Both the position numbers and the translations under genes were made by a program. DNA of 8,070 bases from Candidatus Krumholzibacteriota bacterium (GTDB taxonomy: Bacteria; Krumholzibacteriota; Krumholzibacteriia; Krumholzibacteriales; Krumholzibacteriaceae): the NCBI GenBank assembly GCA_030672805.1, contig DAOVFR010000102.1, positions 1 to 8,070 of the forward strand, in the 5' to 3' direction. Under the pieces are notes generated by a model that worked only from the letters and a program-made list of their open reading frames with translations, ran no database searches and was not told the origin of the DNA. Positions 5,640 to 8,070 of the stretch are shown here, piece by piece. Position 1 is the stretch's first letter, and every line of letters begins with the position of its first letter.

Positions 5640-8070
5640 GTTCCACCCCCGTAATCTTCTTCAGTTCATCGAACAGCGAGAGGCCGGGCGTCACCTTCAT
5701 GTTGCGGGCGAGGACGGCAACCGTATCCTTACCGTTCTCACGCCAGTGGAAGATCACCTCGCGCTCGCCGGCATAGCGTAAAAGAATCGCTTTGATGTCT
5801 GCAAGCTCTCTTTCACCGAACGAATCGGAACGGATCGTCAGGTGCATCTTCCTCGACAGGGAGACAAACGCCTCGTCGATCGAGTAAACCTCATCAGCGA
5901 TCACCTTGTTATCGGCCCGCTCCTTTACCGAGATTTTTCCCCTCACCACGATAATGCTGTCCTGCTGGAGCTTTGCTCTGTGCTTCTGGTAGCAACTCGA
6001 GAAAACGATCAGCTCGTAGGAACCGTGCATGTCCTCGACCGTTACGAACGCCATCGGGTTCCCCTTGCGATCCAGAATCACCTTGACGTCGCTCACGAGA
6101 CCGGCGAGCACCACGTGTTCGCGGTCTTTCTTCCCGGGCAGTGTAAGGCTGTCTACGCGGATGAGCGGCGCGAGCATGCCATGCAAGTGTTCGAGAGGAT
6201 GCCCCGAGAAGTAGAAACCAAGCGATTCCTTCTCCCGGTGGAGCCGCTCGCGCTCCTCCCACTCGGGAACGTTCTCGAGCCGGATCGTATCGGTGGCCGA
6301 GTCTCCCGCGAAGAAACCAAGATCGATCTGCCCGCGCTCACGCTCGAGCTGCCGCTTCTGGGCCTGCGCGAGAATCCTGTCGAGTGTCGCTATCTTCCGT
6401 GATCTCGAACCGGGGAGGCAATCCATCGCTCCGCTCTGTATCAGGTTCTCGATGACGCGCCTGTTTACAGAGCGGAGATCGACGCGGTCGCAGAAATCGT
6501 AGAGATCCACGTAGGGACCGTCCTTCCTCTCGTCGACGATCGCGCGCACCGCCTGGGCGCCGACGTTCTTGATCGCAGCAAGCCCGTACGTTATCTCGCC
6601 GTTCGAGAGATTGAACTTTTCGCCGCCGTAGTTGATATCGGGTGGATGAATCACGAGCCCGAGGTTCCTGCACTCGTCGAGAAGAATCACGAGCCTGCCC
6701 GTATCCCCCATGTCGCACGTCATCGTCGCCGCCATGAACGCATCGGGATAATGGGCCTTGAGATATGACGTGATCACCGAGATCATCGCGTAGGCGGCCG
6801 AATGTGACTTGTTGAACCCGTACCCGCTGAAGAATGCCATCAGGTCGAAAATCTTGCGGGCTTGCCTTAGTGAAACGTCCCTCTCGACCGCTCCCTTGAT
6901 GAAGCGCTCGCGCTGCTCCTCCATGACCTTCTTCTTCTTCTTGCCCATCGCCCGTCTCAGTATATCCGCCTGCCCGAGTGAAAACCCCGCCAGTTCACTG
7001 GCAATCCGCATGACCTGTTCCTGGTAAAGGATCACACCGTACGTCTCCCGGAGGATCGATTCAAGCTTCGGGTGTGCGTACGCGATCTTTTTCCTGCCGT
7101 GTTTGCACTCGATGAAATCGGACACCATGTCACTGCCGAGTGGTCCGGGGCGGTACAGCGCGTTCACCGCCGTGACATCCTCGAACGTCGACGGCTCTAT
7201 CCGCTGTAGAAGATCTCTCATGCCTGAACTCTCGAGCTGGAAGACACCGATCGTCTGTCCCTTCTGGAGCAGCTCGAAGGTCTTCCCGTCATCGAGCGGG
7301 ATATCTTTCATGTCGAGTTCCGTCCCGTAATGGTTCAGTATCAACTCGATCGTCCTCTCAATTTGCGAGAGCGTCTTGAGGCCGAGGATATCTATCTTCA
7401 GGATGCCGATCTCCTCGAGGATCTTCATTTCGTACTGCGTCGTGACCTCGCCCTTGTTCGAGCGGAAGAGCGGCACATGGTCGACCAGCCGCGTCGGGGT
7501 AATCACGAGACCCGCCGCATGTGTCGAAGCGTGCCGGGCCATCCCCTCGAGCGAGAGGGAAAGATCGATCAAGCGTTTAACCGTCGGATCGTTCCTGTAC
7601 CTGTCCTTGAATTCGGGCACCGTTTTTATCGCCCTTGTGAGTGTCGTCCCGGGCTGGCCCGGAATCATCTTCGCAAGCTTGTCGACATCCCCGTAAGGAA
7701 CCTTGAGGACCCTGCCCACGTCGCGGACCGCCGCCCGTGCCGCCATTCTCCCGAAGGTAATGATCTGGCAAACGTTTTCACTGCCGTATTTATGAACGAC
7801 GTAGTCGATGACCTCCTGTCTCCGTTCGTCGCAGAAATCGACGTCGATATCGGGCATCGACACCCTATCGGGGTTGAGGAACCGTTCGAAGAGAAGTCCG
7901 TTCTCGAGAGGGTTGATCGAGGTGATCCCCAGTGCGTAGCACACGACGCTTCCCGCCGCCGACCCCCTTCCCGGCCCGACGAGTATGCCCTTTTCCCTTG
8001 CCGCGCGGACGATATCCCAAACGACGAGAAAGTAGCCCGCGAAGTCCATCTTCGAGATCACGTCGAGCTC
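5620..8070 (-). CDS. dnaE: DNA polymerase III alpha subunit, N-terminus off window
   Basis: DnaE is the replicative polymerase, copying the chromosome in complex with the beta clamp and the tau clamp loader. The 816 residues visible cover the palm to the C-terminus; about 330-350 N-terminal residues (PHP domain and start of the core) lie beyond 8070. Fragment landmarks: GPGRGSAAGS near 32; PDIDVDF near 73-79 with two catalytic Asp; KIDILGL near 224-230 with the third; LYRPGPLGSDM near 304; GYGFNKSHSAAYAM near 415-428; a helix-hairpin-helix around AAIKNVGAQAV; QIDLGF near 580, matching the internal beta-clamp binding motif; and an OB-fold from about 652 (VLAGLVSDVKVILDRKG). The overall form is DnaE1 rather than PolC. 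The frame continues to the edge (ELDVISKMDF), with no internal start implied. The stop TAA lies inside the next gene. Confidence 0.97.
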   Translation of the reverse strand, partial: ELDVISKMDFAGYFLVVWDIVRAAREKGILVGPGRGSAAGSVVCYALGITSINPLENGLLFERFLNPDRVSMPDIDVDFCDERRQEVIDYVVHKYGSENVCQIITFGRMAARAAVRDVGRVLKVPYGDVDKLAKMIPGQPGTTLTRAIKTVPEFKDRYRNDPTVKRLIDLSLSLEGMARHASTHAAGLVITPTRLVDHVPLFRSNKGEVTTQYEMKILEEIGILKIDILGLKTLSQIERTIELILNHYGTELDMKDIPLDDGKTFELLQKGQTIGVFQLESSGMRDLLQRIEPSTFEDVTAVNALYRPGPLGSDMVSDFIECKHGRKKIAYAHPKLESILRETYGVILYQEQVMRIASELAGFSLGQADILRRAMGKKKKKVMEEQRERFIKGAVERDVSLRQARKIFDLMAFFSGYGFNKSHSAAYAMISVITSYLKAHYPDAFMAATMTCDMGDTGRLVILLDECRNLGLVIHPPDINYGGEKFNLSNGEITYGLAAIKNVGAQAVRAIVDERKDGPYVDLYDFCDRVDLRSVNRRVIENLIQSGAMDCLPGSRSRKIATLDRILAQAQKRQLERERGQIDLGFFAGDSATDTIRLENVPEWEERERLHREKESLGFYFSGHPLEHLHGMLAPLIRVDSLTLPGKKDREHVVLAGLVSDVKVILDRKGNPMAFVTVEDMHGSYELIVFSSCYQKHRAKLQQDSIIVVRGKISVKERADNKVIADEVYSIDEAFVSLSRKMHLTIRSDSFGERELADIKAILLRYAGEREVIFHWRENGKDTVAVLARNMKVTPGLSLFDELKKITGVEHVEVSL

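Overview
The window holds six genes, all on the minus strand and tightly packed, so it reads from right to left. The DNA is GC-rich, with short intergenic gaps and GC-rich synonymous codons. An outer-membrane-type beta-barrel with a signal peptide indicates a Gram-negative, diderm bacterium. A large secreted family C25 (gingipain/PorU-like) peptidase points towards the Fibrobacteres-Chlorobi-Bacteroidetes superphylum or one of the related uncultured candidate phyla. That placement is inference from gene content only, since no rRNA or other strong taxonomic marker is present.

Region 1 (8070 to 4814, housekeeping block). This begins with the C-terminal two thirds of dnaE, the replicative DNA polymerase III alpha subunit, whose N-terminus lies beyond the right edge. 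A 270-residue exported beta-barrel-like protein follows, and its start overlaps the dnaE stop by 20 bases. Next comes accA, the carboxyltransferase alpha subunit of acetyl-CoA carboxylase. dnaE and accA are direct neighbours in E. coli and many other bacteria; here an envelope protein gene sits between them. The gaps are short or negative, so the three are probably co-transcribed.

Region 2 (3857 to 3687, control region). Between accA and the next gene lies the only sizeable non-coding stretch, about 170 bases. It holds a near-consensus sigma-70 promoter (TTGACC, 18 bases, TATAAT) and a leader of about 100 bases. The leader ends in a hairpin followed by eight T residues, which has the form of an intrinsic terminator. 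The T-tract runs within one base of the Shine-Dalgarno sequence of the next gene. The layout suggests transcription attenuation, or a small RNA with its own promoter and terminator. It is the most unusual non-coding signal in the window.

Region 3 (3686 to 1, second operon). A 55-residue Trm112/UPF0434-type zinc-ribbon protein comes first. A small multi-pass membrane protein resembling the YdjM family (TTG start) follows. Last is a secreted C25-family cysteine peptidase of more than 1030 residues, whose start overlaps the membrane-protein stop as ATGA. The peptidase runs off the left edge, and its catalytic His and Cys are both present. No mobile elements, tRNA, rRNA or CRISPR arrays are visible. 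No stretch over 300 bases lacks a gene.
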